DNA of 24,123 bases from Nioella sp964229645 (GCF_964229645.1 NZ_CAXREX010000199.1:1-24123), one strand, 5' to 3'; shown: positions 14,500 through 22,256, counted from the stretch's first letter. The notes: a model not told the origin generated them from the letters alone. Program-made: numbers and translations.

Positions 14500-15654
14500 A
14501 TGACCAGCCGCCCCACCGCCTGCCTCGTTCTTGCCGATGGGACCGTGTTTTATGGGCGCGGCTTCGGCGCCACCGGCCAGACAGTGGCCGAGCTGTGCTT
14601 CAACACCGCCATGACCGGCTATCAGGAAATCATGACCGACCCGTCCTACGCGGGCCAGATCGTGACCTTCACCTTCCCCCATATCGGCAATACCGGGGTG
14701 ACGGTCGAGGATGACGAGACCGGGGAACCGGTCGCGGCGGGCATGGTGGTGAAATGGGACCCGACCGAACCGTCGAACTGGCGCGCCGAGCGCGAGCTGA
14801 CCGAGTGGCTGGCGGCCAAGGGCCGGATCTGCATCGGCGGCATCGACACCCGCCGCCTGACCCGCGCCATCCGTCAGCAGGGCGCGCCGCATGTGGCGCT
14901 GGCCCATGACCCCGAGGGCAAGTTCGACCTGGAAGCGCTGGTTGCTGCCGCGCGCGGCTTTGCCGGGCTGGAGGGGCTCGACCTCGCCAAGGACGTGACC
15001 TGCGCCCAAAGCTACCAGTGGGACGAGATGCGGTGGGCCTGGCCCGAGGGTTACAGCCGCCGCTCCGAGCCGGGCTTCAAGGTCGTGGCCGTCGACTACG
15101 GCGCCAAGCGCAACATCCTGCGCTGCCTGGCTTCGGCAGGCTGCGATGTGACCGTGCTGCCCGCAACGGCCACCGCCGAAGAGGTTCTGGCCCATCAGCC
15201 CGACGGGGTGTTCCTGTCCAATGGCCCCGGCGACCCTGCGGCCACCGGCGTCTATGCCGTGCCGATGATCCAGGACGTTCTGAAGGCCGACCTGCCCGTC
15301 TTCGGCATCTGCCTTGGCCACCAGATGCTGGCGCTGGCGCTTGGCGCCAAGACCGTCAAGATGAACCATGGCCATCACGGCGCGAACCACCCGGTCAAGG
15401 ATCTCGAAACCGGCAAGGTGGAAATCACCTCGATGAACCATGGCTTCACCGTGGACAGCCAGACCCTGCCCGCGGGCGTGAAGGAAACGCATGTCTCGCT
15501 CTTCGACGGGTCGAACTGCGGCATCCGCATGACCGACAAGCCGGTCTTCTCGGTGCAGTATCACCCCGAGGCAAGCCCCGGCCCGCAGGACAGCTATTAC
15601 CTCTTTGAACGCTTCGCCGCGGCGATGCGCGCGCGCAAGGCCGAAACCGTCTGA
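14500..15654 (+). CDS. carA: Carbamoyl-phosphate synthase small (glutaminase) subunit
   Basis: CarA hydrolyses glutamine and passes ammonia to CarB for carbamoyl phosphate, the precursor of pyrimidines and arginine. The 384-residue protein has the N-terminal small-subunit domain (FNTAMTGYQEIMTDPSYAGQIV, TRAIRQQGA) and a class I glutamine amidotransferase domain. The catalytic triad is intact: C271 in FGICLGHQ, with H355 and E357 in YHPEAS. SNGPGDP at 240-246 forms the oxyanion strand region. The ATG has GGAG 8 bases upstream. carB is not adjacent, since a glycosyltransferase follows instead. Length is normal. Confidence 0.98.
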   Translation: MTSRPTACLVLADGTVFYGRGFGATGQTVAELCFNTAMTGYQEIMTDPSYAGQIVTFTFPHIGNTGVTVEDDETGEPVAAGMVVKWDPTEPSNWRAERELTEWLAAKGRICIGGIDTRRLTRAIRQQGAPHVALAHDPEGKFDLEALVAAARGFAGLEGLDLAKDVTCAQSYQWDEMRWAWPEGYSRRSEPGFKVVAVDYGAKRNILRCLASAGCDVTVLPATATAEEVLAHQPDGVFLSNGPGDPAATGVYAVPMIQDVLKADLPVFGICLGHQMLALALGAKTVKMNHGHHGANHPVKDLETGKVEITSMNHGFTVDSQTLPAGVKETHVSLFDGSNCGIRMTDKPVFSVQYHPEASPGPQDSYYLFERFAAAMRARKAETV

Positions 15655-15691
15655 CGCGGACGCGCCCCGGGCAAGACCAATCCTTCCCATG

Positions 15692-15714
15692 GTTAATCCT
15701 TTGTTAGGATTAAC
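15692..15714. repeat. AT-rich inverted repeat between carA and the glycosyltransferase gene
   Basis: GTTAATCCT, loop TTGTT, AGGATTAAC is a perfect 9-bp inverted repeat 38 bases after the carA stop. It contains TTAA-N7-TTAG, close to the CtrA-type TTAA-N7-TTAA box. It could be an operator or promoter element for the next gene or part of the carA terminator. Confidence 0.5.
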
Positions 15715-15726
15715 AGGATCACAATG

Positions 15727-15751
15727 ACCCCCGGTTCCGTTGACCGGGGGT
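15727..15751 (+). terminator. Hairpin ACCCCCGGT/ACCGGGGGT, likely carA terminator
   Basis: A perfect 9-bp GC-rich stem with a 7-base loop is followed by TATCCTTTG. It lies 73 bases after the carA stop and overlaps the predicted start of the glycosyltransferase gene, so it could also limit that gene's translation. Confidence 0.5.
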
Positions 15752-17752
15752 TATCCTTTGTCCAGCAGCGAGACACGTATCCTGCCCCACGCAGCCCCGC
15801 CCCGGCCCCTGCCGGGCGTGCCCCGGCTGCGCGCGGTGCCGAGGTCCCAGGAACCTCGCCCCGCCCGGCCGCGGCTGGCCGAACTCCTGGTCCGGCGCGG
15901 CATCATCTCGACCGAGCAGATGCAGGCCGCCCTAGCCCGTCAGCGCCACCGCGAGTTGCCCCTTGGAGAGATCCTGCTGGCCGAGGGCGCGATCACCGAG
16001 GCGCAGTTGCTCGATGCGCTTGCCTGGCAATACCAGACCAGCGTGCTGCCCGCCGATGCCGCCCCGCCCGACCCAGAGCCCGGCATCGCCGCGCTGATGC
16101 CCGCCCAACAAGCTGCGCGCCTGTCGGCGGTGCCCCTGCGCCGGGCGGGGGTTGCGCTGGTGGTGATGACGGACCGGCCCGACCGCAAGGCCGAGATTGC
16201 CGCCGCGCTGGCCCATGACGGGCCGGTCCTGCTGGCCCTTACCGGACGTGCTCGAATGCATCAGGCGATCACCGCAACCTACGGTGCCGAACTGGCCCGG
16301 CTGGCCGAGGCGCGCACGCCAGGCAGCTATAGCTGCCGCGACTGGAACGCGCCCCTGGCAACGCGGCGGGGCCTCGCCGCGCTGCTGGCTCTGGTCGGGG
16401 CAGCCCTGCTGGCGCCTGCACTGGTGGTGGCGGTGCTGTTCGGCATGGGCGTTCTGATCGCGGCGGTGAACGCGGCGCTGAAATGGATGGCGCTTCACAG
16501 CCTCTCGCGCCCCGCCCCGCCCCCGAAGGCCGCGACGACCTCCCTCAGCCCCTTCCCGGCGCTGCCCGTGGTCACGATCATGCTGCCGCTTTTTCGCGAA
16601 CCCGATATCGCGGGCCACCTCGTGCGCCGGATCGCGCGGCTCGACTACCCCCATGAACTGCTCGACGTGCTGCTCTTGATCGAGGCGGGCGATGACACCA
16701 CGCGGGCAGCGCTCGACCGGGCGACCTTGCCGCCCTGGATGCGCGCCGTGATCGTCCCGCCGGGGCAGCCTCAGACCAAGCCAAGGGCGATGAACTACGG
16801 GCTCAACTTCGCCCGCGGCTCGATCGTGGGGGTCTACGACGCCGAGGATGCGCCCGAGCCTGACCAGATCCGCAAGGTGGCGGAACGCTTCCTGAAAGCT
16901 CCGCCCGAGGTGGTCTGCCTGCAAGGTCAGCTGGATTACTACAATCCCCATCACAACTGGCTGAGCCGCTGCTTCACGCTGGAATACGCAACCTGGTTCC
17001 GCCTGATGCTGCCCGGGGTGGCGCGGCTTGGGCTGTTCGTGCCGCTTGGGGGCACGACGCTGTTCTTCCGCCGCGCGGTGCTGGAGGAAATGGGAGCCTG
17101 GGACGCCCATAACGTCACCGAGGACGCCGATCTTGGCCTGCGCCTGGTGCGGGCGGGCTATCGCACCGAAATCATCGAGACCACGACCTACGAAGAGGCC
17201 AACGCCGCCGTTCTGCCCTGGATCAAGCAGCGCTCGCGCTGGCTGAAGGGCTACGCGATGACCTGGGCCACCCATATGCGCGATCCGGTCCGGCTGTGGC
17301 GCGACCTGGGCGCGCGCAGGTTCATCGGCGTTCAGGTGCAGCTTTTATCAACCGTGCTCGGCTTCGCGCTCGCCCCGGTGCTGTGGACGCTGGTGGTCAA
17401 GCTCTTCGGCTGGCCCCATCCGCTCGATCGCTTCCTCAGCACGCAAGGCTATGTCGGGCTCGCCTTCTTCTTCCTCGCCTGCCAGGCGCTGACCATGTAC
17501 GCGGCGTGGCGCGCCTCGGCGCTGCCCCGCCACAGGGGGCTGCGGCTATGGATCCCGGTGCTGGATATCTACTTCATCCTGGCCTCGGTCGCGACGCATC
17601 TGGGCCTGGGTGAACTGATGGTGCAGCCCTTCCACTGGCGCAAGACGGCCCATGGGCAGTTTTCGCGGGGCGGGCAAGCCGCCGAGGCGTTGCAGGATCA
17701 GACCTTGCCGGCCTCTTCCTTCAGCCGCACCTCGAACGCGGTCGACAGGTGA
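15740..17752 (+). CDS. Membrane GT2 glycosyltransferase with GspE/MshE-like N-terminal domain
   Basis: This open frame has up to 670 residues. Residues about 44-195 resemble the N-terminal domain of type II secretion ATPases (LAELLVRRGIISTEQMQAAL, LGEILLAEGAITEAQLLDAL). Two membrane segments lie at about 212-256. A processive GT2 catalytic domain follows, with DAED (367-370), TED (460-462) and QRSRW (497-501), as in cellulose synthase-like enzymes. Three more membrane segments lie at about 530-625. It probably makes or extends an extracellular glucan or other polysaccharide from a nucleotide sugar, but the product is unknown. The start is uncertain. TTG 15740, TTG 15758 and GTG 15818 are in frame without good Shine-Dalgarno sequences, while ATG 15724 (with AGGA) is one base out of frame. 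The 3' end overlaps the convergent gntR gene by 55 bases. Confidence 0.88.
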   Translation: MTGGYPLSSSETRILPHAAPPRPLPGVPRLRAVPRSQEPRPARPRLAELLVRRGIISTEQMQAALARQRHRELPLGEILLAEGAITEAQLLDALAWQYQTSVLPADAAPPDPEPGIAALMPAQQAARLSAVPLRRAGVALVVMTDRPDRKAEIAAALAHDGPVLLALTGRARMHQAITATYGAELARLAEARTPGSYSCRDWNAPLATRRGLAALLALVGAALLAPALVVAVLFGMGVLIAAVNAALKWMALHSLSRPAPPPKAATTSLSPFPALPVVTIMLPLFREPDIAGHLVRRIARLDYPHELLDVLLLIEAGDDTTRAALDRATLPPWMRAVIVPPGQPQTKPRAMNYGLNFARGSIVGVYDAEDAPEPDQIRKVAERFLKAPPEVVCLQGQLDYYNPHHNWLSRCFTLEYATWFRLMLPGVARLGLFVPLGGTTLFFRRAVLEEMGAWDAHNVTEDADLGLRLVRAGYRTEIIETTTYEEANAAVLPWIKQRSRWLKGYAMTWATHMRDPVRLWRDLGARRFIGVQVQLLSTVLGFALAPVLWTLVVKLFGWPHPLDRFLSTQGYVGLAFFFLACQALTMYAAWRASALPRHRGLRLWIPVLDIYFILASVATHLGLGELMVQPFHWRKTAHGQFSRGGQAAEALQDQTLPASSFSRTSNAVDR

Positions 17753-18339
17753 TCCTTGAGCGCGGTCGCGGCGCGCTCGCCATCACGATCCGCAATGGCC
17801 TGCACGATCGCGGCATGTTCTTCCAGCGCCACCGGGCTACGGCCCTCGGCGGCAAGCGAGGTGGTGGCCATCAGCGCCATGGAGCGGTGCACGAGGTCAA
17901 GCTGCTGCACCAGGTACTTGTTATGCGAGGCCAGGTGGATCTGCTTGTGAAAGCGCCGGTTGGCCCGGCTCAGCGCCGAGGGGTCGTCGAGCAGCGCGTG
18001 ATCGGCCTCGACCATTTCCTGCAAGACCCGGATTTCCTCGGCCGCGGCATGCTGCGCGGCAAGCCGCGCGGCCAGCCCTTCCAGTTCCGCGCGCACGATG
18101 TAAAGCTGCGCCATCTGGTCGTGATCGAGCGAGGCCACGATCAGGCTGCGCCCGTCCCGGCTCAGCAGTCCCTGCGTTTCCAGGCGCTGCAACGCCTCTC
18201 GGATCGGTGTCCGGCTGACGCCGAAGCGTTCTGCCAGTTCCGATTCCACCAGCCGCGACCCGGGGCGATAGGTGCCCTCGTCGATGGCCTTCAGGATCAG
18301 GTCATAGGCGTCTTTCTGCGGCGGCTTCGGAGTGGCCAT
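17698..18339 (-). CDS. GntR-family regulator (FadR subfamily, FCD domain)
   Basis: The 213-residue protein has an N-terminal winged helix (about 10-70) with LVESELAERFGVSRTPIREALQRLE, the GntR recognition signature. An all-helical FCD effector domain (about 80-205) follows. Likely metal or ligand residues are D92-region acidic residues and the histidines in FHKQIHLASHN and in ALKDHLSTAF. FCD-type GntR proteins usually sense carboxylates or sugar acids and repress nearby catabolic genes. No such operon is evident in this window. GGAGG lies 8 bases before the ATG. It is divergent from the HAD phosphatase gene (88 bases apart). Confidence 0.93.
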   Translation of the reverse strand: MATPKPPQKDAYDLILKAIDEGTYRPGSRLVESELAERFGVSRTPIREALQRLETQGLLSRDGRSLIVASLDHDQMAQLYIVRAELEGLAARLAAQHAAAEEIRVLQEMVEADHALLDDPSALSRANRRFHKQIHLASHNKYLVQQLDLVHRSMALMATTSLAAEGRSPVALEEHAAIVQAIADRDGERAATALKDHLSTAFEVRLKEEAGKV

Positions 18340-18427
18340 TGGATTTCCTCCCGGTTTCTGGCAAGGCTAGGCACAGCCCCCCGCCTGCGCAAGCCCTTCG
18401 GGGCGCGGCAAAAAAGGACCCTGCCCC

Positions 18428-19075
18428 ATGCCCCGCGCCCATTTCCACCATGTCACGACCTGGGTGTTCGACCTCGATCACACGCTCTACCCGCCCCACA
18501 TGGCGCTCTTCGACCAGATCAACGTCAAGATGACCGCCTACGTGATGGAGGCGCTCGGCGTCGACAGGGCCGAGGCCGACCGCCTGCGCCACCGCTACTG
18601 GCGCGAGCATGGCACCACGCTGGCGGGGTTGATGGACCTGCACGGCGTTGACCCCGGACCCTATCTTGAAGAGGTCCACGAGATCGATTTCTCGGTGCTC
18701 GCGCCCGACCCTGACCTGGCCGCGCGCATCCGCGCCCTGCCAGGGCGCCGCATCATCTACACAAACGGCACTGCGCCTTATGCCGAGAAGGTAATCGCCG
18801 CGCGCGGGCTCGCGGGGCTCTTCGACGCGATCTACGGCGTGGAACATGCGGGTCTGCGCCCCAAGCCCGAGCGGCGCGCCTTCGAGACTGTCTTTGCCCG
18901 CGACGGGCTCGACCCGACCCGGGCAGCCATGTTCGAGGATGACATCCGCAATCTCGCCGCCCCGCACGAGATGGGCCTGCGCACCGTCCATGTCGCGCCC
19001 GAGCCTGAACCGGCTGCCCATGTCCATCACCACACCGACGACCTCACAGGCTTCCTGACCCGCCTGACAGACTGA
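18428..19075 (+). CDS. HAD-superfamily pyrimidine 5'-nucleotidase-like phosphatase
   Basis: The 215-residue protein carries all four HAD motifs. Motif I is DLDHTLY (nucleophile D15, general acid D17). Motif II is YTNGT (T112, N113). Motif III is K146 in LRPKPE. Motif IV is FEDD (169-172). The helical cap with YWREHGTTLAGL is typical of the SDT1/pyrimidine 5'-nucleotidase group, which dephosphorylates UMP, CMP or modified nucleotides. The precise substrate is not certain. AAGGA lies about 10 bases upstream of the ATG. The gene is followed directly by a copy of the dispersed repeat. Confidence 0.92.
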   Translation: MPRAHFHHVTTWVFDLDHTLYPPHMALFDQINVKMTAYVMEALGVDRAEADRLRHRYWREHGTTLAGLMDLHGVDPGPYLEEVHEIDFSVLAPDPDLAARIRALPGRRIIYTNGTAPYAEKVIAARGLAGLFDAIYGVEHAGLRPKPERRAFETVFARDGLDPTRAAMFEDDIRNLAAPHEMGLRTVHVAPEPEPAAHVHHHTDDLTGFLTRLTD

Positions 19076-19092
19076 TCCCCGCCTTCATTGTT

Positions 19093-19144
19093 CCCCAAAT
19101 ATCCCGGGGGCGTCGCCGCCAGGCGACGGGGGCAGCGCCCCCAA
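19093..19144 (+). repeat. Dispersed GC-hairpin intergenic repeat, copy 2
   Basis: AAATATCCCGGGGG is followed by CGTCGCC (19111-19117), loop GCCA, GGCGACG (19122-19128), then a G-run and AGCGCCCCC. It begins 18 bases after the HAD gene stop, in the same layout as copy 1, and differs from it at only a few positions. It is probably a transcription terminator. Confidence 0.75.
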
Positions 19145-19145
19145 G

Positions 19146-19215
19146 CGTTTTCCGGCGCGGAAAACGTCCGCGATCCGCGTCGGATCGCGCGGGTCGCTGC
19201 GCCCCGTAGGGGCGC
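19146..19215. repeat. Cluster of three perfect hairpins with tiny loops
   Basis: Three stems follow one another: CGTTTTCC/GGAAAACG (19146-19166, 5-base loop), CGCGATCCG/CGGATCGCG (19169-19189, loop CGT), and GCGCCCC/GGGGCGC (19199-19215, loop GTA). Together with the preceding repeat they make about 120 bases of nearly continuous stem-loops between two plus-strand genes. Function is unknown. Confidence 0.65.
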
Positions 19216-19315
19216 GCCGATCCCTTGTTGGGACAGCGCGTCGCACTGCGTCACTCCGCCCATGGTGCGTGGCCAGTCCGCCCCTATCTGCAAGGGTGCG
19301 AACAGGAGATATATC

Positions 19316-19540
19316 ATGGCTTTCATTCCCCAGTCCGGCCCTGCCAAGGGCCTCTTTCCGCTTGTCCGGACGCTTGTGCGGGCGCTCGACAGTTCCACGC
19401 TCATGCTCTGGGTCATCGCCCTTCTGGCCCTGGCATGGATCGCTGGCACGATCGTCTTTGGCTACGCCGGGCTCATCACCGGGGCGCTCAGCGCCGTTGC
19501 GCTCGGCTTCTACCTGCTCATCCGCATCACGCTTGGGTGA
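19316..19540 (+). CDS. Small two-segment membrane protein, unknown
   Basis: A 74-residue open frame starts at ATG 19316 with AGGAG 8 bases upstream, a strong start signal. After about 28 residues with basic and polar character come two hydrophobic segments (about 29-47, LMLWVIALLALAWIAGTIVF region, and 50-72, ending in FYLLIRITLG). No family was recognised. It precedes the UbiH/UbiL-like gene by 76 bases on the same strand and may share its transcript. The reading frame remains open upstream to 19088, but that part runs through the hairpin cluster and is not coding. Confidence 0.7.
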   Translation: MAFIPQSGPAKGLFPLVRTLVRALDSSTLMLWVIALLALAWIAGTIVFGYAGLITGALSAVALGFYLLIRITLG

Positions 19541-19616
19541 CGGGACCTTCTGCCGCTTGGACCTCGGCCCCGAACGGGCTTATGTGGCAGCAACGCGCCA
19601 GTGAAGGAGCCCGTGC

Positions 19617-20828
19617 ATGGCCGATGTGACCGACATTGATGTGCTTGTCTCGGGGGGCGGCGTCGCCGGCCTCACGGCGGCGGCGGCCTTCGGTTCAGCG
19701 GGGTTTTCCGTGATCTGCGTCGATCCGGCGCCCCCGATCACAGAGATGGAGGCCGAGGGCGCCGACCTGCGCACCACGGCCTTCCTGCAGCCCTCGCTCG
19801 ACGTGCTGAAACGGGCCGGGCTATGGGAACGGCTGGAACCCCACGCCTCGGCGCTCCAGGTGATGCGGATCGTGGACGCAGGCGGCGCAGAACCCGAACC
19901 GCGCACGAGCCACGACTTCAACGCCGCCGACATTTCCGAACTGCCCTTCGGGTGGAACCTGCCCAACTGGCTCTTGCGCCGCGAAATGGTGGCCCGCCTG
20001 GCCGAGTTGCCCAATGTCGAGTTTCGTCCCGGCACCGGTACGGCCGCCCTTCTCACCCGCGAACGCGAGGCGCTTGTGACACTGTCGGACGGCGCGCGCC
20101 TGCGCGCCCGACTTGTCATTGCCGCCGATGGCCGCAACTCGCCCGTGCGCGAGGCCGTGGGCATCCCGGTCAAGACCACGCGCTACGGGCAGAAGGCCCT
20201 CGCCTTCGCGGTGACCCATGCCCTGCCCCATGACAACGTCTCGACCGAGATCCATCGCTCCGGAGGACCGTTCACCCTGGTTCCCCTGCCCGATCACGAC
20301 GGGCAGCCCTGCTCGGCCATCGTCTGGATGGAACGCGGCCCGGAAGTGGCCCGCCTCGCGGCCCTGCCCAAGGAGGATTTCGAGCAAGAAATGACCGCGC
20401 GCTCTGCCGGGCTATTCGGGCCGCTTTCGCTGCTGACGCGGCGCAGCGTCTGGCCGATCATCAGCCAGGTCGCCGAGCGGATGGAGGCCGAGCGCGTGGC
20501 CCTGGTGGCGGAGGCCGCCCACGTGGTGCCACCAATCGGGGCGCAGGGGCTCAACATGAGCCTGGGAGATATGCGGGTGCTGCTGGACCTGGCCGAGGCG
20601 AACCCGGCCGACCTGGGATCGCGCCGGATGCTGGCAGCCTACCACAAGGCCCGCCACGGTGAAGTGCGCGCCCGGGTGGCAGGGATTGACGCCTTGAACC
20701 GGGCCTCCATGGTCTCGATCCAGGGGCTGCGCGACATGCGGATGCGGGCGCTCAGGGCGTTCTATTCGGTCAAACCAGTGCGCACCACGCTGATGCGCGC
20801 GGGGCTGGGAACCGGACGCGCAGGCTAG
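19617..20828 (+). CDS. UbiH/UbiL-like FAD-dependent hydroxylase
   Basis: The 403-residue protein is a class A flavin monooxygenase of the ubiquinone-biosynthesis hydroxylase group. The FAD-binding GGGVAGLTAA lies at 13-22. The DG motif AADGRNSPVRE is near 167-177. The second flavin motif, VAEAAHVVPPIGAQGLN (295-311), has AEAAH in place of the common GDAAH, a form I associate with alphaproteobacterial UbiH/UbiL proteins. These enzymes hydroxylate the ubiquinone ring precursor. Which ring position is used here cannot be told from sequence alone. AAGGAG lies 8 bases before the ATG. A repeat copy follows about 90 bases after the stop. Confidence 0.88.
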   Translation: MADVTDIDVLVSGGGVAGLTAAAAFGSAGFSVICVDPAPPITEMEAEGADLRTTAFLQPSLDVLKRAGLWERLEPHASALQVMRIVDAGGAEPEPRTSHDFNAADISELPFGWNLPNWLLRREMVARLAELPNVEFRPGTGTAALLTREREALVTLSDGARLRARLVIAADGRNSPVREAVGIPVKTTRYGQKALAFAVTHALPHDNVSTEIHRSGGPFTLVPLPDHDGQPCSAIVWMERGPEVARLAALPKEDFEQEMTARSAGLFGPLSLLTRRSVWPIISQVAERMEAERVALVAEAAHVVPPIGAQGLNMSLGDMRVLLDLAEANPADLGSRRMLAAYHKARHGEVRARVAGIDALNRASMVSIQGLRDMRMRALRAFYSVKPVRTTLMRAGLGTGRAG

Positions 20829-20918
20829 CAGGGTTTCGCCAAGCGCCTTCGCGCATGGCGACCCGTGCGCGACCCTGCGGGTCGCGTGGGGGGCGATTTT
20901 CCAAGGGGATAATCGAAA

Positions 20919-20978
20919 GGGGGCGCTGCCCCCGTCGCCTTGGGGCGACTCCCCCGGAGTATTTCCACCAAGAAGAAG
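20919..20978 (-). repeat. Dispersed GC-hairpin intergenic repeat, copy 3 (inverted)
   Basis: Read on the plus strand it is GGGGGCGCTGCCCCC, the stem GTCGCC (20934-20939) TTGG GGCGAC (20944-20949), CCCCCGGAGTATTT, then CCACCAAGAAGAAG. It is the reverse complement of copies 1 and 2 with an added AAGAAGAAG tail. It lies between the convergent ends of the hydroxylase and class V aminotransferase genes, 3 bases from the latter's stop, which fits a bidirectional terminator. Confidence 0.75.
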
Positions 20979-20981
20979 CGC

Positions 20982-22112
20982 TCAGCCTATGGCCGCATCA
21001 AGGGCAGCTTCCAGACGGGCCACGGTCGCGTCCACGTCATAGAGCTTGTCGAGCCCGAAAAGCCCCAGCCGGAAGGTGGAGAAGCCCTGCGGTTCATCCA
21101 CCTGCAGGGGAACGCCCGCCGCGATCTGCACCCCCTGGGCGCTGAACTTCGAGCCGTTCTGTACGCCCGGGTCGTCGGTATAGCTGACCACCACCCCCGG
21201 TGCGCCAAAGCCCTCTGCGGCCACCGACCGGATGCCGCGGGCAGCCAGCAGGGCGCGCACCTTGGTGCCCAACTCCCACTGTGCATCGCGCAGGCGTTCG
21301 GTGCCATACTCCAGCGTCTCGGTCATCGTGTCGCGGAAGGCCTTCAGCCCATCGGTCGGCATGGTGGCGTGGTAGGCGTGCCCGCCCCCCACATAAGCCG
21401 CCATGATCGCGTGCCATTTCCTGAGATCGGCGGCAAAGCTGCTGCACTCGGTCTGGGCCATGCGGTCAACGGCCCGCTCGGACAGCATCACCAGCCCCGC
21501 GCAGGGCGTCGACGACCAGCCCTTCTGGGGGGCCGAGATCAGCACGTCGACTCCGGTGGCCTTCATGTCAACCCAGGCACAGCCCGACGCGATGCAATCG
21601 AGCACCATGAGCGCGCCCACCTCATGCGCCGCTGCCGCCAGTGCGCTTACATAGGCGTCTGGCAAAATGATCCCCGAAGAGGTCTCCACATGGGGCGCAA
21701 AAACCACGGCAGGCCGCTCGGACCGAATCCGCGCCACGACCTCGTCGATCGGGGCCGGCGCGAAGGGGGCTGTCGCCTCGTTGCCCGTCTGGCGCGCTTT
21801 CATCACCACGGTCTGGGCGGCAATCTGCCCCGCATCGACGATCTGCGACCAACGGAACGAGAACCATCCGTTGCGGACCACCAGAACCTTTTCACCGCCT
21901 GCAAACTGGCGCGCCACGGCTTCCATCGCGAAGGTCCCGCCCCCGGGCACCAGCGCGGTCGCATCGGCCCCGTAGACCTGCTTCAGCCCGGCATCGATGT
22001 CCCGCATCACCTGCTGGAACTGCTTCGACATGTGGTTCAAAGACCGGTCGGTGAAAACCACCGAGAACTCCAGCAGCCCATCGGGGTCGACGGTTTTCAG
22101 CAATGCGGACAT
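20982..22112 (-). CDS. Class V PLP-dependent aminotransferase (alanine/serine-glyoxylate type)
   Basis: The 376-residue protein has the fold type I class V layout: PGGGTFAMEAVARQF (56-70, PLP phosphate region), HVETSSGII (141-149), LDCIASG with D172 contacting the PLP ring, and the Schiff-base lysine K197 in SAPQKGWS. The family includes serine-glyoxylate and alanine-glyoxylate aminotransferases and 2-aminoethylphosphonate transaminases. The motifs fit the glyoxylate group best but do not settle the substrate. GGGAGG lies 5 bases before the ATG at 22112. A longer open frame has no family features. Two Lrp/AsnC regulators lie directly upstream on the same strand and may control it. Confidence 0.88.
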   Translation of the reverse strand: MSALLKTVDPDGLLEFSVVFTDRSLNHMSKQFQQVMRDIDAGLKQVYGADATALVPGGGTFAMEAVARQFAGGEKVLVVRNGWFSFRWSQIVDAGQIAAQTVVMKARQTGNEATAPFAPAPIDEVVARIRSERPAVVFAPHVETSSGIILPDAYVSALAAAAHEVGALMVLDCIASGCAWVDMKATGVDVLISAPQKGWSSTPCAGLVMLSERAVDRMAQTECSSFAADLRKWHAIMAAYVGGGHAYHATMPTDGLKAFRDTMTETLEYGTERLRDAQWELGTKVRALLAARGIRSVAAEGFGAPGVVVSYTDDPGVQNGSKFSAQGVQIAAGVPLQVDEPQGFSTFRLGLFGLDKLYDVDATVARLEAALDAAIG

Positions 22113-22134
22113 GGGCACCTCCCTCTCGCGGCAT

Positions 22135-22160
22135 GATCCTTCTTCTTTGCCCAAATACCC
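22135..22160 (-). repeat. Partial copy of the dispersed repeat (TATTT plus AAGAAGAAG tail only)
   Basis: On the minus strand GGGTATTTGGGCAAAGAAGAAGG matches the tail of copy 3 (GAGTATTT, CCAAGAAGAAG) but the GC hairpin is missing. It sits in the leader of the class V aminotransferase gene, 23 bases upstream of its ATG. Confidence 0.5.
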
Positions 22161-22256
22161 ACGATCCGACGAAAAACACCAGCGCAGGTTTCGCCGCAGA
22201 GCCACCCCACGGGATGGCGGGTGGGGCGATCGCATGGCCGCAGGCCAGGCGGAGCG

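Noticed and set aside
14008..15690. A 560-codon open frame on the minus strand across carA and into yqeY
   Set aside because: It is antisense to carA and reads yqeY in the wrong frame. No domain was recognised.
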